Below are positions 17,466 to 25,568 of a stretch of 64,000 nucleotides of DNA, piece after piece. Made by a program: the position numbers and the translations under genes. Below the pieces are notes generated by a model. That model saw nothing but the letters and a program-made list of their open reading frames with translations, made no database searches and was not told the DNA's origin. Source of the DNA: Marinoscillum furvescens DSM 4134 (GTDB lineage Bacteria; Bacteroidota; Bacteroidia; Cytophagales; Cyclobacteriaceae). The stretch spans positions 1 to 64,000 of the forward strand of contig NZ_QREG01000023.1 in the NCBI RefSeq assembly GCF_003386095.1. The letters run 5' to 3'. The stretch's first letter is position 1, and each line of letters begins with the position of its first letter.

Positions 17466-17514
17466 GGCTGCCACATGGCCATTCTAAAATGAATCCATGT
17501 GACAGCCCGCTTTT
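17466..17514. terminator. Bidirectional terminator between DUF3307 and the TIG gene
   Basis: GGCTGCCACATGG (17466-17478) pairs with CCATGTGACAGCC (17495-17507) apart from one mismatch. TTTT follows on the plus strand, and AT-rich sequence on the other side can serve the convergent gene. Confidence 0.7.
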
Positions 17515-17545
17515 AATCAAACCAAAAAAATAAGTGCGCTAATTA

Positions 17546-18802
17546 TTATTTAAAGCTATAGGGACCACCTACAGAGATTAGGGCATTGTCGAAGCTCTGC
17601 GAGTAGAAAACACCTCCAGCAGCTTCGGTATGTTGCTCACCAGAAGTACCACCAGTGCCATAGTTTCTACGTACTACTACACCTATGCGCTGCATGTCTG
17701 TAAAAGCAAAAGTTCCTAGTGCCGCATCATCATCAAATAGCGTGGCAGGAATCGATAAGTTCATCCATCCATTTTCGTCTGCCTCGAACCCAAGCTCCTT
17801 TAATTCGGTGGGAGATGGGGTAAATTCATAATCATCACCATCAAACCGCATGCGCAAGCCAAAGAGTACATCGTCATATTCCGCCGGGAGATCCCCCACA
17901 TTAATTTGTAGGTTGAAGTAAATAGAGGCATCTGTGGCACCAGAAAAGAATTCGGCATGTGTTCCGGCAGGCTGAGCAGATGAGTTTTGCACAATAGCCG
18001 TATAGCTTCCAGACAAGTCTGCAGTACAGTATCCCTCAAAATGAAAGAAGTTCCCATCTATAGCACTGGGCAATGCCTTGGCATTGGCTTTAACAGTTTC
18101 GTCATTTGACACCCCAAAGACAGTTGATTCTTCAGCGTCCGGAGAGCCAGTGTATACACCATCTTGTTCACCATCAAAAGTCATCATTAACTCTGAGGTG
18201 GTTTTGATAATGTAAAATTCAACAACTTCAGTCGATGTGGTATTGGTGCCACCATCATTTACAATGGTAAGTGAATTGGGACCTACTGCTACACCTTCGG
18301 GAATCGTAATTTCTACCGAACTCTCTGAAGTACTTACGATAGTGGCTTCTACTTCACCTACCTTTACAGAGGACACAGTGGTCATTTCCGTTCCATTAAC
18401 GACTACCTGATCACCAGGTTCGGCAGACACAGGGCTCACACTTGTAACCTCTACAGCGCCTACTATGATCACTGTAAAATCTTCAGCACTCTGACCGAGA
18501 CCACCTTCGGTTCTTACTGATATTTTGCCAGTAGTGGCTCCTTCGGGTACAGTTGCTACTATTTCTGTAGTGGTGTTCGAAACAATCGCAGCTTCCGAAT
18601 TACCTATTGTTACTGCAGTGGCTCCGTCCAGGTCTGTCCCGGTTATGGTCACATTGTCACCAGGCTCTCCACTAGCTGGAGAAAAGGAAAGAACTACGGG
18701 AATGCGGGGATCATCTCCTCCTTCATCTTCACTACAGCTGAAGTTTGTCATTATCAGCGCAAGCCCAATTAGGACTGTGGTCAGTCTGTTTAAATATTGC
18801 AT
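17546..18802 (-). CDS. Surface lipoprotein with two IPT/TIG domains, likely glycan-binding
   Basis: The 418-aa protein has a lipobox (LIMTNFSCSEDEGGD) followed by an acidic stretch, as expected for surface-exposed lipoproteins of Bacteroidota. Two IPT/TIG immunoglobulin-like domains follow (about 35-115, SFSPASGEPGDNVTITGTDL; about 118-200, SVSPVSAEPGDQVVVNGTEM). The remaining 215 residues form a beta-rich domain rich in aromatics and Asp (FFHFEGYCTADLSGSY, LRMRFDGDDYEF). This layout matches PUL surface glycan-binding proteins in the SusE/SusF position. It is transcribed away from the rest of the PUL, but its promoter carries the same 22-bp-spaced repeat, which ties it to the same regulator. 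Confidence 0.75.
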   Translation of the reverse strand: MQYLNRLTTVLIGLALIMTNFSCSEDEGGDDPRIPVVLSFSPASGEPGDNVTITGTDLDGATAVTIGNSEAAIVSNTTTEIVATVPEGATTGKISVRTEGGLGQSAEDFTVIIVGAVEVTSVSPVSAEPGDQVVVNGTEMTTVSSVKVGEVEATIVSTSESSVEITIPEGVAVGPNSLTIVNDGGTNTTSTEVVEFYIIKTTSELMMTFDGEQDGVYTGSPDAEESTVFGVSNDETVKANAKALPSAIDGNFFHFEGYCTADLSGSYTAIVQNSSAQPAGTHAEFFSGATDASIYFNLQINVGDLPAEYDDVLFGLRMRFDGDDYEFTPSPTELKELGFEADENGWMNLSIPATLFDDDAALGTFAFTDMQRIGVVVRRNYGTGGTSGEQHTEAAGGVFYSQSFDNALISVGGPYSFK

Positions 18803-18808
18803 TTCTAT

Positions 18809-18816
18809 AAAAGTTA
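18809..18816 (-). promoter_or_regulatory. -7 promoter box of the TIG lipoprotein gene
   Basis: On the minus strand TAACTTTT is one base from TAnnTTTG and ends six bases before the ATG, so the message would have almost no leader. The operator repeats start 56 bases upstream of this box. Confidence 0.35.
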
Positions 18817-18850
18817 GATTGAAAATTTCTTTACCTGCAGAGGTAGGAAA

Positions 18851-18894
18851 TAGCCCACTTTCAATCGTTCAGGATAGGGGTACTAATCGTACAA
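18851..18894 (-). promoter_or_regulatory. Candidate HTCS operator before the TIG lipoprotein
   Basis: On the minus strand TTGTACGATTAGTACC begins at 18894 and CTGAACGATTG at 18872, a 22-bp-spaced direct repeat. The first copy differs from the site at 1925 (CTGTACGATTGTTACC) at only three of 16 positions. The second copy ends about 55 bases before the start codon, nearly the same distance as at the lyase gene. Confidence 0.6.
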
Positions 18895-19055
18895 TTTGGA
18901 CCAAAGCACGGTGTATTACTGTGCTGACAATGAAAATAGCACGAAATAAACTGTGCTCTAGTAGTGTAAATTGTAAATTATAAAGGTAAATGAGAGAATA
19001 ATTTGAAATCTTTCATACCGTGTATAAATTACACAGTAAAGAACTCTACACACAT

Positions 19056-20255
19056 ATGAAAAACTCTATAATCATACTTTCATTAGCCGCAAGTGTTTTG
19101 GCTTGCGAGCAAAAGAACCAGTTGATACTCGAATCCTCCGAATCAGGTATTGATGCAAAATCGGTAGTCTTATCACGAACTGAAGTACCTGCTGTATCTA
19201 CTGAGTTTTTTCTCTTAAAAGACACGCAGGGCCAGACTTTACCCTTACAATTTGACGACCTGGATAGTGATGGCAAATGGGATGAAGTGGCTTTTCAGGT
19301 TTCGTTTGAAACCAATCAGGTGGCTCTAGAAGTGTTTCCTGCAGAGGAAGCTGACTTGCCTGATTTTCCAATGAGAACGGATGTGTATTTAGGTCATAGC
19401 CCAGAGCGCAATGGACAGTTTCAGTCTGTCAGTTACAACGAGCGTCCGGCTGATCACGTAGCGATGAGCACACCTTTTTTATATCAGTATGAAGGGCCAG
19501 GATGGGAAAGTGACCTGGTAGCTTTTAGAACTTACTTTGATAGCAGAAATGGTAAAGACATATTTGGTAAGACAAAACCTGCACTTCAGATTACCAAAAT
19601 AGGTTTAGAAGGAAACTATCACGAACTAGCCGACTGGGGCATGGATGTGCTCAAAGTAGGCAACTCGCTGGGAGCAGGCGCCATAGCTATGCTGAAGAAT
19701 GACTCCATCTACAAATTGGGAGATACTGACCTGGCTTCTTTTGAAATCGTCACTGAAGGTCCTGTACGCTCAATACTCAAGCTTAAGTACAGTGGTTGGG
19801 ATGTGGCCGGTGAGACTTATGACTTAGAAGAAACCATCAGTATCTGGGCAGGAAAGCGAAGCTATCAAAGTGCGCTCAAGCTGAAAAATGCATCTAGTGA
19901 CACCTTGGTTACAGGTATTGTCAACCTCAAAGATCTGAGTGCTCAGGATCTAGAGGTGTCAGGTTTCAAGATTCGATACACACACGGTAAGCAAAGTGAA
20001 AACAAAGACGAGTTGGGCATGGCCGTGATGGTGCCCGTGGCTGGTGCTGCAGGTTTTGGTGCTGCTCCAGAACAGGGCGATGGAGTCACCAATACTTACA
20101 CTGCTATGCTATCTCCTGTAGAGGGTACTTATACTTATCACTTCTATGCCGGATGGGTCCAAGAAAACGCGGCATTCAAGGATGAAGAAAGTTTTAAAGC
20201 GTCTTTGACAGCTGCAGCAAAAGAACTAAATGCCGAGGTGTCTATTGTAAAATAA
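19056..20255 (+). CDS. DUF4861 family lipoprotein of the PUL
   Basis: Start ATG 19056 gives a compact lipoprotein signal (SLAASVLACEQK); an upstream in-frame start at 19020 would place charged residues before it. The 399-aa mature-type sequence has features of the DUF4861 family: an N-terminal FFLLKDTQGQTLPLQFDDLDSDGKWDEVAFQV segment, then GPGWESDLVAFRTYFDSRNGKDIFGK and an EGNYHELADWGMDVLKVGNSLGAGAIA block. The body is predicted to be a beta-sandwich or supersandwich. Family members often sit beside lyases and unsaturated-uronyl hydrolases, so an enzymatic role on uronate oligosaccharides is a reasonable inference, but the activity is not readable here. It diverges from the TIG gene across a 253-base gap with no operator repeat on its own strand, and ends in a good terminator. 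Confidence 0.75.
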   Translation: MKNSIIILSLAASVLACEQKNQLILESSESGIDAKSVVLSRTEVPAVSTEFFLLKDTQGQTLPLQFDDLDSDGKWDEVAFQVSFETNQVALEVFPAEEADLPDFPMRTDVYLGHSPERNGQFQSVSYNERPADHVAMSTPFLYQYEGPGWESDLVAFRTYFDSRNGKDIFGKTKPALQITKIGLEGNYHELADWGMDVLKVGNSLGAGAIAMLKNDSIYKLGDTDLASFEIVTEGPVRSILKLKYSGWDVAGETYDLEETISIWAGKRSYQSALKLKNASSDTLVTGIVNLKDLSAQDLEVSGFKIRYTHGKQSENKDELGMAVMVPVAGAAGFGAAPEQGDGVTNTYTAMLSPVEGTYTYHFYAGWVQENAAFKDEESFKASLTAAAKELNAEVSIVK

Positions 20256-20276
20256 TTGATTCTGATTTAGTTGTAA

Positions 20277-20307
20277 ACCACTCCGGGAGACTGGGGTGGT
20301 TTTTTTA
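20277..20307 (+). terminator. Terminator after the DUF4861 gene
   Basis: ACCACTCC (20277-20284) pairs with GGGGTGGT (20293-20300), followed by seven T. It marks the right end of the PUL. Confidence 0.85.
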
Positions 20308-20378
20308 TTTTCATCAATACTTCGGGCTGTAATGAGTGAGAATTGAACTCTTTGTTCAGGAATACGTGTTTAATTTCA

Positions 20379-20386
20379 TAGCTTTG
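20379..20386 (+). promoter_or_regulatory. -7 promoter box before the thioredoxin gene
   Basis: TAGCTTTG matches the Bacteroidota -7 consensus TAnnTTTG exactly. TTTG at 20351-20354 may be the -33 element although the spacing is a few bases long. The ATG is 48 bases downstream. Confidence 0.45.
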
Positions 20387-20434
20387 GTAGATCGCATGAT
20401 TTGTGCTTCTATTTAATTGAACAAGAAATAGGCT

Positions 20435-20953
20435 ATGAAAAAATACTTCTTATTGGCAACTGTATTGGTTTCGATGTGTCAGCTTTCTTTCGCTCAGGAA
20501 GTGGAGTGGCTTAGCTTTGAGGAAGCTGTAGAAAAGGCCGAGCAGGAGCCCAAAAAACTACTGATAGATATCTACACAGACTGGTGTGGGTGGTGCAAGC
20601 GAATGGATAGAGACACATATGCTAATCCTGAAATTGCTGAATATATCAATGAAAACTTCTACGCTGTAAAATTCAATGCCGAGCAAAAGGAATCAATTGA
20701 ATTTGACGGGCATACGTTTAAGTTCGTAGCTCAGGGCAGGCGAGGCGTCCATGAGTTGGCTGCAGCTCTTACCAATAACAAATTAAGTTATCCCACCACA
20801 GTCTTTATGACAGAAGAGCTGCAGATCATTCAGCCAATACCCGGCTATATGAATGCACAATCGCTTGATCCCATCTTGAAATACATCGGAGGCGATAACT
20901 ACAAAACTACCAAGTGGGTAGATTTTCAAAAAAACTATCAATCCTCACTTTAA
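20435..20953 (+). CDS. Periplasmic thioredoxin-fold protein
   Basis: This 172-aa protein has a signal peptide (to CQLSFAQ) and a thioredoxin-like domain of the thioredoxin-7/DUF255-like type. The redox motif WCGWCK has cysteines 51 and 54 and is preceded by IDIYTDW; the cis-proline segment is SYPTTVFM near residue 125. It likely reduces or isomerises disulfides, or detoxifies thiol oxidation, in the periplasm. The partner is unknown. It is followed 49 bases later by the GIN-domain gene on the same strand. Confidence 0.85.
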   Translation: MKKYFLLATVLVSMCQLSFAQEVEWLSFEEAVEKAEQEPKKLLIDIYTDWCGWCKRMDRDTYANPEIAEYINENFYAVKFNAEQKESIEFDGHTFKFVAQGRRGVHELAAALTNNKLSYPTTVFMTEELQIIQPIPGYMNAQSLDPILKYIGGDNYKTTKWVDFQKNYQSSL

Positions 20954-21002
20954 TCATGCAACCTTTCGTAGTTTGTAGTGTCATTAACCCAAAAAAGATA
21001 TT

Positions 21003-21734
21003 ATGAAGAACTACGTATTATTAGGACTGTCACTGTTTATTGGCAGCTTGTGTTTTGGACAAACTACACGTCAGTTATCATCATTTGATGAGCTTACAGT
21101 ACACGAAGGCATTGAGGTGATATTGACTAAAGGAACCGATGAGTCAGCACGTATAGAAGCAGACGGTATCGCTGTAGATAAGGTGTTGACGGACGTATCT
21201 GGAGGCACTCTCAAAGTGCACCTTGAAGGCAATAACAATCGTGGCGCTGACGTACGTGTGTACATCACCTATGTTTCACTGGAAGGCTTGTCAGCCTCTT
21301 CTGCCGGCTCTATTAGTGCTGACGAGCGCATTGCTACTGATGATGAGTTTGAAATTTCCTGTAGCAGTGCTGGGAGTATAGAAGCTAAAATTGAAGCTGA
21401 TGAAATAGAGCTGGATGTAAGCAGTAGCGGAGATGTAACGTTAGAAGTAGTAGCTTCCTTTTTGGAAGCTGAAGTCTCTAGCGCTGGAAGTATAAAAGTA
21501 AGTGGAAAGGCAGCTAGTGTTGAAGCTTATGCTAGTAGTTCTGGAGAATTTAACGGATATGACCTGGAGGCAAAAAGTGCAGAAGTAAAAGCGAGCAGTG
21601 GCGGGTCTGTAAAAGTGAATGTAAGTGATGAACTGGATGCCAGAGCCAGTAGTGGAGGGAGTGTACGCTTCAAGGGGAATCCATCAACTATTGACAAGGA
21701 AACAAGTAGCGGGGGCTCTGTCCGAGAAAGCTAA
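21003..21734 (+). CDS. Head GIN domain (DUF2807) secreted protein
   Basis: The 243-aa protein starts with a signal peptide (to GSLCFGQ) and then RQLSSFDELTVHEGIEVILTKG, the standard opening of the DUF2807 head GIN domain. The rest is a right-handed beta-helix-like run of short strands punctuated by Ser-Ala-Gly-Ser and Ser-Ser-Gly-Gly-Ser turns (SSAGSI, SSSGDV, SSGGSV), about nine turns. Such proteins are envelope-associated in Bacteroidota and are possibly adhesive or structural; no enzymatic role is known to me. A strong terminator follows. Confidence 0.85.
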   Translation: MKNYVLLGLSLFIGSLCFGQTTRQLSSFDELTVHEGIEVILTKGTDESARIEADGIAVDKVLTDVSGGTLKVHLEGNNNRGADVRVYITYVSLEGLSASSAGSISADERIATDDEFEISCSSAGSIEAKIEADEIELDVSSSGDVTLEVVASFLEAEVSSAGSIKVSGKAASVEAYASSSGEFNGYDLEAKSAEVKASSGGSVKVNVSDELDARASSGGSVRFKGNPSTIDKETSSGGSVRES

Positions 21735-21755
21735 TTTTTAGAAAATATACTGCTC

Positions 21756-21827
21756 AAAGCTTTTTGAAAGATTCTGCTAGCTATTCCAATAATTTAGCTA
21801 TTCTTTCAAAAAGCTTTATTTTTTTTG
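21756..21827 (+). terminator. Strong terminator abutting the next gene
   Basis: AAAGCTTTTTGAAAGA (21756-21771) pairs over 16 perfect base pairs with TCTTTCAAAAAGCTTT (21802-21817), followed by TATTTTTTTT. The next start codon is only 14 bases after the stem's A-T-rich tail begins, so that gene's leader overlaps the terminator. Confidence 0.85.
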
Positions 21828-21831
21828 TCCC

Positions 21832-22848
21832 ATGAAGAAAATAGTGAGTGTAATGTTGTTGCTATTCCTCATGGGATGTGCGAGTGATGAAGTGCGGCGA
21901 GATCGGTTTTTCCTTCAGGGAAACAATGCCTTGCAAAATGGCGAGTTAAATGACGCTGTAGATTTTTACACTAAAGCCCTTACTATAGACCCTAAATTTG
22001 CGCGAGCGTACAACAATCGGGGCGTGGCATATATTGAGGACGATCACCCCTATGAGGCCATTCAGGATTACAATCAAGCGATAGCTCTTGATGAAGACTA
22101 TTATGATGCTATTTTTAACCGTGCTTTCGCATACGAGCAAATAGGCAAGTACGATGATGCCCTTGCAGACCTCAATCAGGTAAAACAGCAATACCCAGAT
22201 TCAGCTTATGTGTATTTTTATCAGGGATTATTAGAAACGCACATGCGCTCCTATGATGCTGCCAAAGAGAGCTTTAAAATGGCGATTGGAATGAACCCAT
22301 CCAATGAGGAAGCTAAAGTAAACCTGGCCACACTTTATTACTTTCAGGATAGCTTGTCGATGGCTATGGATCAGCTTAAGGAAATAGTGAAAAACAATCC
22401 CACACAGAGTAGTGCGCTCAATACGCTAAGTCAGGTATATCTGGCTGCAGGGGATTACCAAAATGCTTTGATTACAATCAATCAGGCTTTGAAAATAGAG
22501 CCATCAGAGCCTTACTTCCTCAACAATCGCGGACAAGTCTATTTGGAAATGCAATCCTATGATTTGGCTTTAAAAGATATCAACAGAAGTATATTGCTGG
22601 ACCCTAAGAACTCCTGGGCATACCGTAACAAGGGGCTGTATTTCCTGGCGCAGAAGCAATATGATGATGCCATTCGGCTATTTGAGAAAGCGCTTGCTGG
22701 GAATGAGTTTTTGGATGAAATATACGTGCCGTTTGGCCAGGCCATGCTCATGAGTGGTAAACCAGACATGGCCTGCGAACTTTGGCAGCAAGGTGTGAAA
22801 AATCATGAAAAATCAGCTCAATCCTTATTAGAACAACACTGCAATTAA
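21832..22848 (+). CDS. TPR-repeat lipoprotein
   Basis: The 338-aa protein has a lipobox (LLLFLMGCASDE) and eight or so tetratricopeptide repeats from about residue 25 to the end (NNALQNGELNDAVDFYTKALTIDPKFARAYNNRG, then ALNTLSQVYLAAGDYQNALITINQALKIEPSEPYFLNNRG). TPR superhelices bind protein partners; here the lipid anchor places it at the envelope. No partner is evident. Its start lies just after the terminator of the GIN gene, and its stop overlaps the convergent membrane protein gene by four bases. Confidence 0.85.
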   Translation: MKKIVSVMLLLFLMGCASDEVRRDRFFLQGNNALQNGELNDAVDFYTKALTIDPKFARAYNNRGVAYIEDDHPYEAIQDYNQAIALDEDYYDAIFNRAFAYEQIGKYDDALADLNQVKQQYPDSAYVYFYQGLLETHMRSYDAAKESFKMAIGMNPSNEEAKVNLATLYYFQDSLSMAMDQLKEIVKNNPTQSSALNTLSQVYLAAGDYQNALITINQALKIEPSEPYFLNNRGQVYLEMQSYDLALKDINRSILLDPKNSWAYRNKGLYFLAQKQYDDAIRLFEKALAGNEFLDEIYVPFGQAMLMSGKPDMACELWQQGVKNHEKSAQSLLEQHCN

Positions 22849-23558
22849 TCCTCAGTATCCTCCGTGATAAAAATGAGTTTGTATAGTGATGCCACGTGAC
22901 AAAACAACACTCCTGGCACTACAAATAAGGGCAAGAGAATATAAGGGAAATAGAAAACTGCCAGGTTAGGCACATCGAACTGAACCGGGTTATAAAAATA
23001 AGGTGTAGCCATGATCGCACGTACTACGATGTTTATTAAAAGCCCAAGAGCCAGGAGGTTCCATATAATAGCAGCTATTCTGCTTTTACTTTTCATGCCT
23101 ACCAAAAACAATCCGGCAAACGGAGCAGAAATGCCTGAAAGGATATCATAATTTACTCCTTCGAAAGTCATTACTTCCGATACAACACCGTTGATAAACA
23201 ACCACCAAAGGACTATTTCCACTGGTACTCTGATGATATGTATATAGGTAAGAGTAGTGATGGGCATCTCTGCTATAAATCGCCTGACACCTGATAAACT
23301 CATCAACAAAATAAGGAGAGCAAGCAGTATGGCCAGTCCCACCATCAACCGGGGAGGCCAGGCATGATAGTCCTGAAAAAAACCCTGAATGCTAAGCAGT
23401 GACACTACGAAAACCCAAATAGCACATAAAGTGGTAAAAAAAATGGGAACATTGCTTCCTCGGCCACCGGCATGCTGTATAGCAAAATAGATAAATCCAA
23501 AAGTAGCCACCACGCATGCCAGGAACGTGAGGCTAACACAAGAAGGTATATTTTCCAT
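22845..23558 (-). CDS. Integral membrane protein, unknown function
   Basis: The 237-aa protein has about seven hydrophobic helices and short loops, with charged residues mostly in the loops (RRFIAEM, MKSKSRIAA) and an acidic C-terminus (ITEDTED). A conserved-looking loop reads GGVNYDILSGISAPFAGLF-like around residues 135-150 (EGVNYDILSG). I do not recognise the family. It stands alone on the minus strand between two plus-strand units, overlapping the TPR gene's 3' end by four bases. Confidence 0.65.
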   Translation of the reverse strand: MENIPSCVSLTFLACVVATFGFIYFAIQHAGGRGSNVPIFFTTLCAIWVFVVSLLSIQGFFQDYHAWPPRLMVGLAILLALLILLMSLSGVRRFIAEMPITTLTYIHIIRVPVEIVLWWLFINGVVSEVMTFEGVNYDILSGISAPFAGLFLVGMKSKSRIAAIIWNLLALGLLINIVVRAIMATPYFYNPVQFDVPNLAVFYFPYILLPLFVVPGVLFCHVASLYKLIFITEDTED

Positions 23559-23678
23559 TGGTTAGATTAGACTGATTCTCAATATAAAGAATTCTGAAAC
23601 GAAAATTAAGCCCATTCTGGTGGATGCGTGCACTTTTCTTTGCGAAGTTGCATTTCAGTATAAATTAATAGTTTTACG

Positions 23679-24311
23679 ATGATGGAGGAGCTTATTCCAA
23701 AACTCAAAGCAAGGTTGAAGTCAGGATTGCCAGGAGACGTTGCTCATCAAAAGATGACGCCCAGGTTAATCAATGGTAACCGGGTACGGATGAAAAATTC
23801 GCAGACCCCACGAAAAGGAGCTGTATTGGTCTTGCTCTATCAAGATGCAGATCGTTGGCATTTTCCACTTATACAGCGTCCGAGCTACGAAGGAGTCCAT
23901 AGCGGGCAAATGGCACTACCCGGAGGACGGATGGAGCCCGAAGATCAAAACCTGATAGATACCGCCCTGCGGGAGACCCACGAAGAAATAGGGGTGCCTG
24001 CAGCGAATGTAGAAGTACTGGGGCAATTATCTGAGTTTATGGTGACAGCCAGCAACCACCTGGTGCTTCCAGTAGTAGGGTATTCGCCTCATAAGCCCTC
24101 GTTTACACCTGACCCTAGAGAAGTGGCCGAAGTAATACGAGCTCCTCTGGATCAACTGCTCAATAAAGACCATCTGAAGGAAAAGGAAATAGAAGCTAGT
24201 GGTGGTTTTAGGCTGCATTCTCCATACTTCGAACTAAATGATAAGGTGGTGTGGGGAGCTACTGCTATGATGTTGAGCGAATTTGTACATATCTTAGAGG
24301 ATTTGACATAA
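23679..24311 (+). CDS. NUDIX hydrolase, CoA pyrophosphatase-like
   Basis: The 210-aa protein carries a complete Nudix box at about residues 80-103 (GGRMEPEDQNLIDTALRETHEEIG), with the REx2EE catalytic core that binds magnesium. It is preceded by the LPGG segment and LIQRPSYEGVHSGQMA, which is typical of the NudL/CoA-diphosphatase subgroup. Those enzymes cleave coenzyme A or related nucleoside diphosphate derivatives in the cytoplasm. The length and layout fit that group, but substrate cannot be proven. It begins an operon with DUF819 (12-base gap) and an alpha/beta hydrolase. Confidence 0.85.
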   Translation: MMEELIPKLKARLKSGLPGDVAHQKMTPRLINGNRVRMKNSQTPRKGAVLVLLYQDADRWHFPLIQRPSYEGVHSGQMALPGGRMEPEDQNLIDTALRETHEEIGVPAANVEVLGQLSEFMVTASNHLVLPVVGYSPHKPSFTPDPREVAEVIRAPLDQLLNKDHLKEKEIEASGGFRLHSPYFELNDKVVWGATAMMLSEFVHILEDLT

Positions 24312-24323
24312 TAAACAACTTTT

Positions 24324-25568
24324 ATGAACACCCCATTGCTAACCAATGATGCCGTGATATTTGGTATCATCATGCTCATACTTGGTTTTGTATTTACTAC
24401 CTCTTCCAGCGATCACCCCATTTGGAAGCGCTTTTATTCGGTAGTTCCTGCATTGCTGATGTGCTATTTTTTGCCTTCACTGCTTGGGACCTTCGGCATC
24501 ATTGACCCACAGGAATCCAACCTGTATTTTGTGGCTAGCAGATACATGCTTCCTGCTAGCTTAGTTTTGCTGACAATAAGCGTAGACCTTAAAGAAATTC
24601 TTAAGCTAGGACCAAAGGCACTCATCATGTTTATTACAGCTACGTTGGGGATCGTTTTTGGTGGGCCATTAGCTATTTTACTTTTTTCGGCTATAGCCCC
24701 AGATGTGGTAAGTGCACCACCACCCAATGAAGTGTGGAGAGGGATGACGGCCATTGCAGGGTCCTGGATAGGGGGAGGCGCCAACCAGGCAGCCATGAAG
24801 GAAGTATTTGAAGTAAATGACGTGTTGTTCTCCAAAATGGTTGCTGTAGACATCATTGTGGGCAACACCTGGCTGGGTATACTCCTGGCAGGTATTGGGT
24901 ACTCTAAGGTGATCGATCGAAAGCTAAAAGCAGATGCTTCGGCCATAGAGCATTTAAAGGAAAAGATGGAGGCTTTTCAGGCCAGCATTACTAAAACCCC
25001 TTCGCTAACTGATTTGATGAAAATATTGGCAGTGGGTTTTATCTGTACAGCTGCGGCTCATTATGGCAGTGATCTAATAGCTCCAGCTATTGCTGCAAAT
25101 TACCCTTACCTGGAGCAGTACAGCCTCACGTCCGGTTTTTTCTGGATTGTGGTCATTGCCACCACACTGGGCGTAGGGCTTTCGTTTACCAAAGCCAAAA
25201 ACCTGGAAGGTGCAGGTGCCTCCAAAATTGGAAGTGTTTTTATTTACATTCTTGTAGCAACCATCGGTATGCACATGGATGTTATGGCTGTTTTTGATGA
25301 CCCTGCCTTATTTGCAGTGGGGGCAGTATGGATGCTCATTCATGTCACGTTACTTATACTGGTTGCCAAACTTATCCGTGCTCCTTATTTCTTTGTAGCA
25401 GTGGGCAGTACAGCCAATGTGGGAGGTGCGGCATCAGCACCTGTAGTGGCGGCCGCTTTTCACCCTTCGCTGGCGCCAGTAGGTGTACTCCTGGCCGTGT
25501 TGGGATACGTACTGGGTACGTATGGAGCATACCTATGTGGTATACTGATGGGGGTAGCTGCACCATGA
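24324..25568 (+). CDS. DUF819 family membrane protein
   Basis: The 414-aa protein has about ten to twelve hydrophobic helices and matches the DUF819 (YjcL-like) family: an N-terminal NDAVIFGIIMLILGFVF segment, a DPQESNLYFVASRYMLPASLVLLT block, a central GSWIGGGANQAAMKE motif and, near the C-terminus, VGSTANVGGAASAPVVAAAFH. The two Gly/Ala-rich re-entrant-like motifs resemble those in secondary transporters, so a transporter role is inferred; the substrate is unknown. Its TGA overlaps the next ATG (ATGA). Confidence 0.85.
   Translation: MNTPLLTNDAVIFGIIMLILGFVFTTSSSDHPIWKRFYSVVPALLMCYFLPSLLGTFGIIDPQESNLYFVASRYMLPASLVLLTISVDLKEILKLGPKALIMFITATLGIVFGGPLAILLFSAIAPDVVSAPPPNEVWRGMTAIAGSWIGGGANQAAMKEVFEVNDVLFSKMVAVDIIVGNTWLGILLAGIGYSKVIDRKLKADASAIEHLKEKMEAFQASITKTPSLTDLMKILAVGFICTAAAHYGSDLIAPAIAANYPYLEQYSLTSGFFWIVVIATTLGVGLSFTKAKNLEGAGASKIGSVFIYILVATIGMHMDVMAVFDDPALFAVGAVWMLIHVTLLILVAKLIRAPYFFVAVGSTANVGGAASAPVVAAAFHPSLAPVGVLLAVLGYVLGTYGAYLCGILMGVAAP

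Noticed and set aside
18919-18977. Additional CTGTGC repeats before the DUF4861 gene as another HTCS site
   Set aside because: The copies are 32 bases apart rather than 22 and match only six bases of the motif.
25328-25564. Long N-terminal extension of the alpha/beta hydrolase
   Set aside because: It is a Cys-rich shadow of the DUF819 gene in another frame; the ATGA overlap at 25565 marks the real start.
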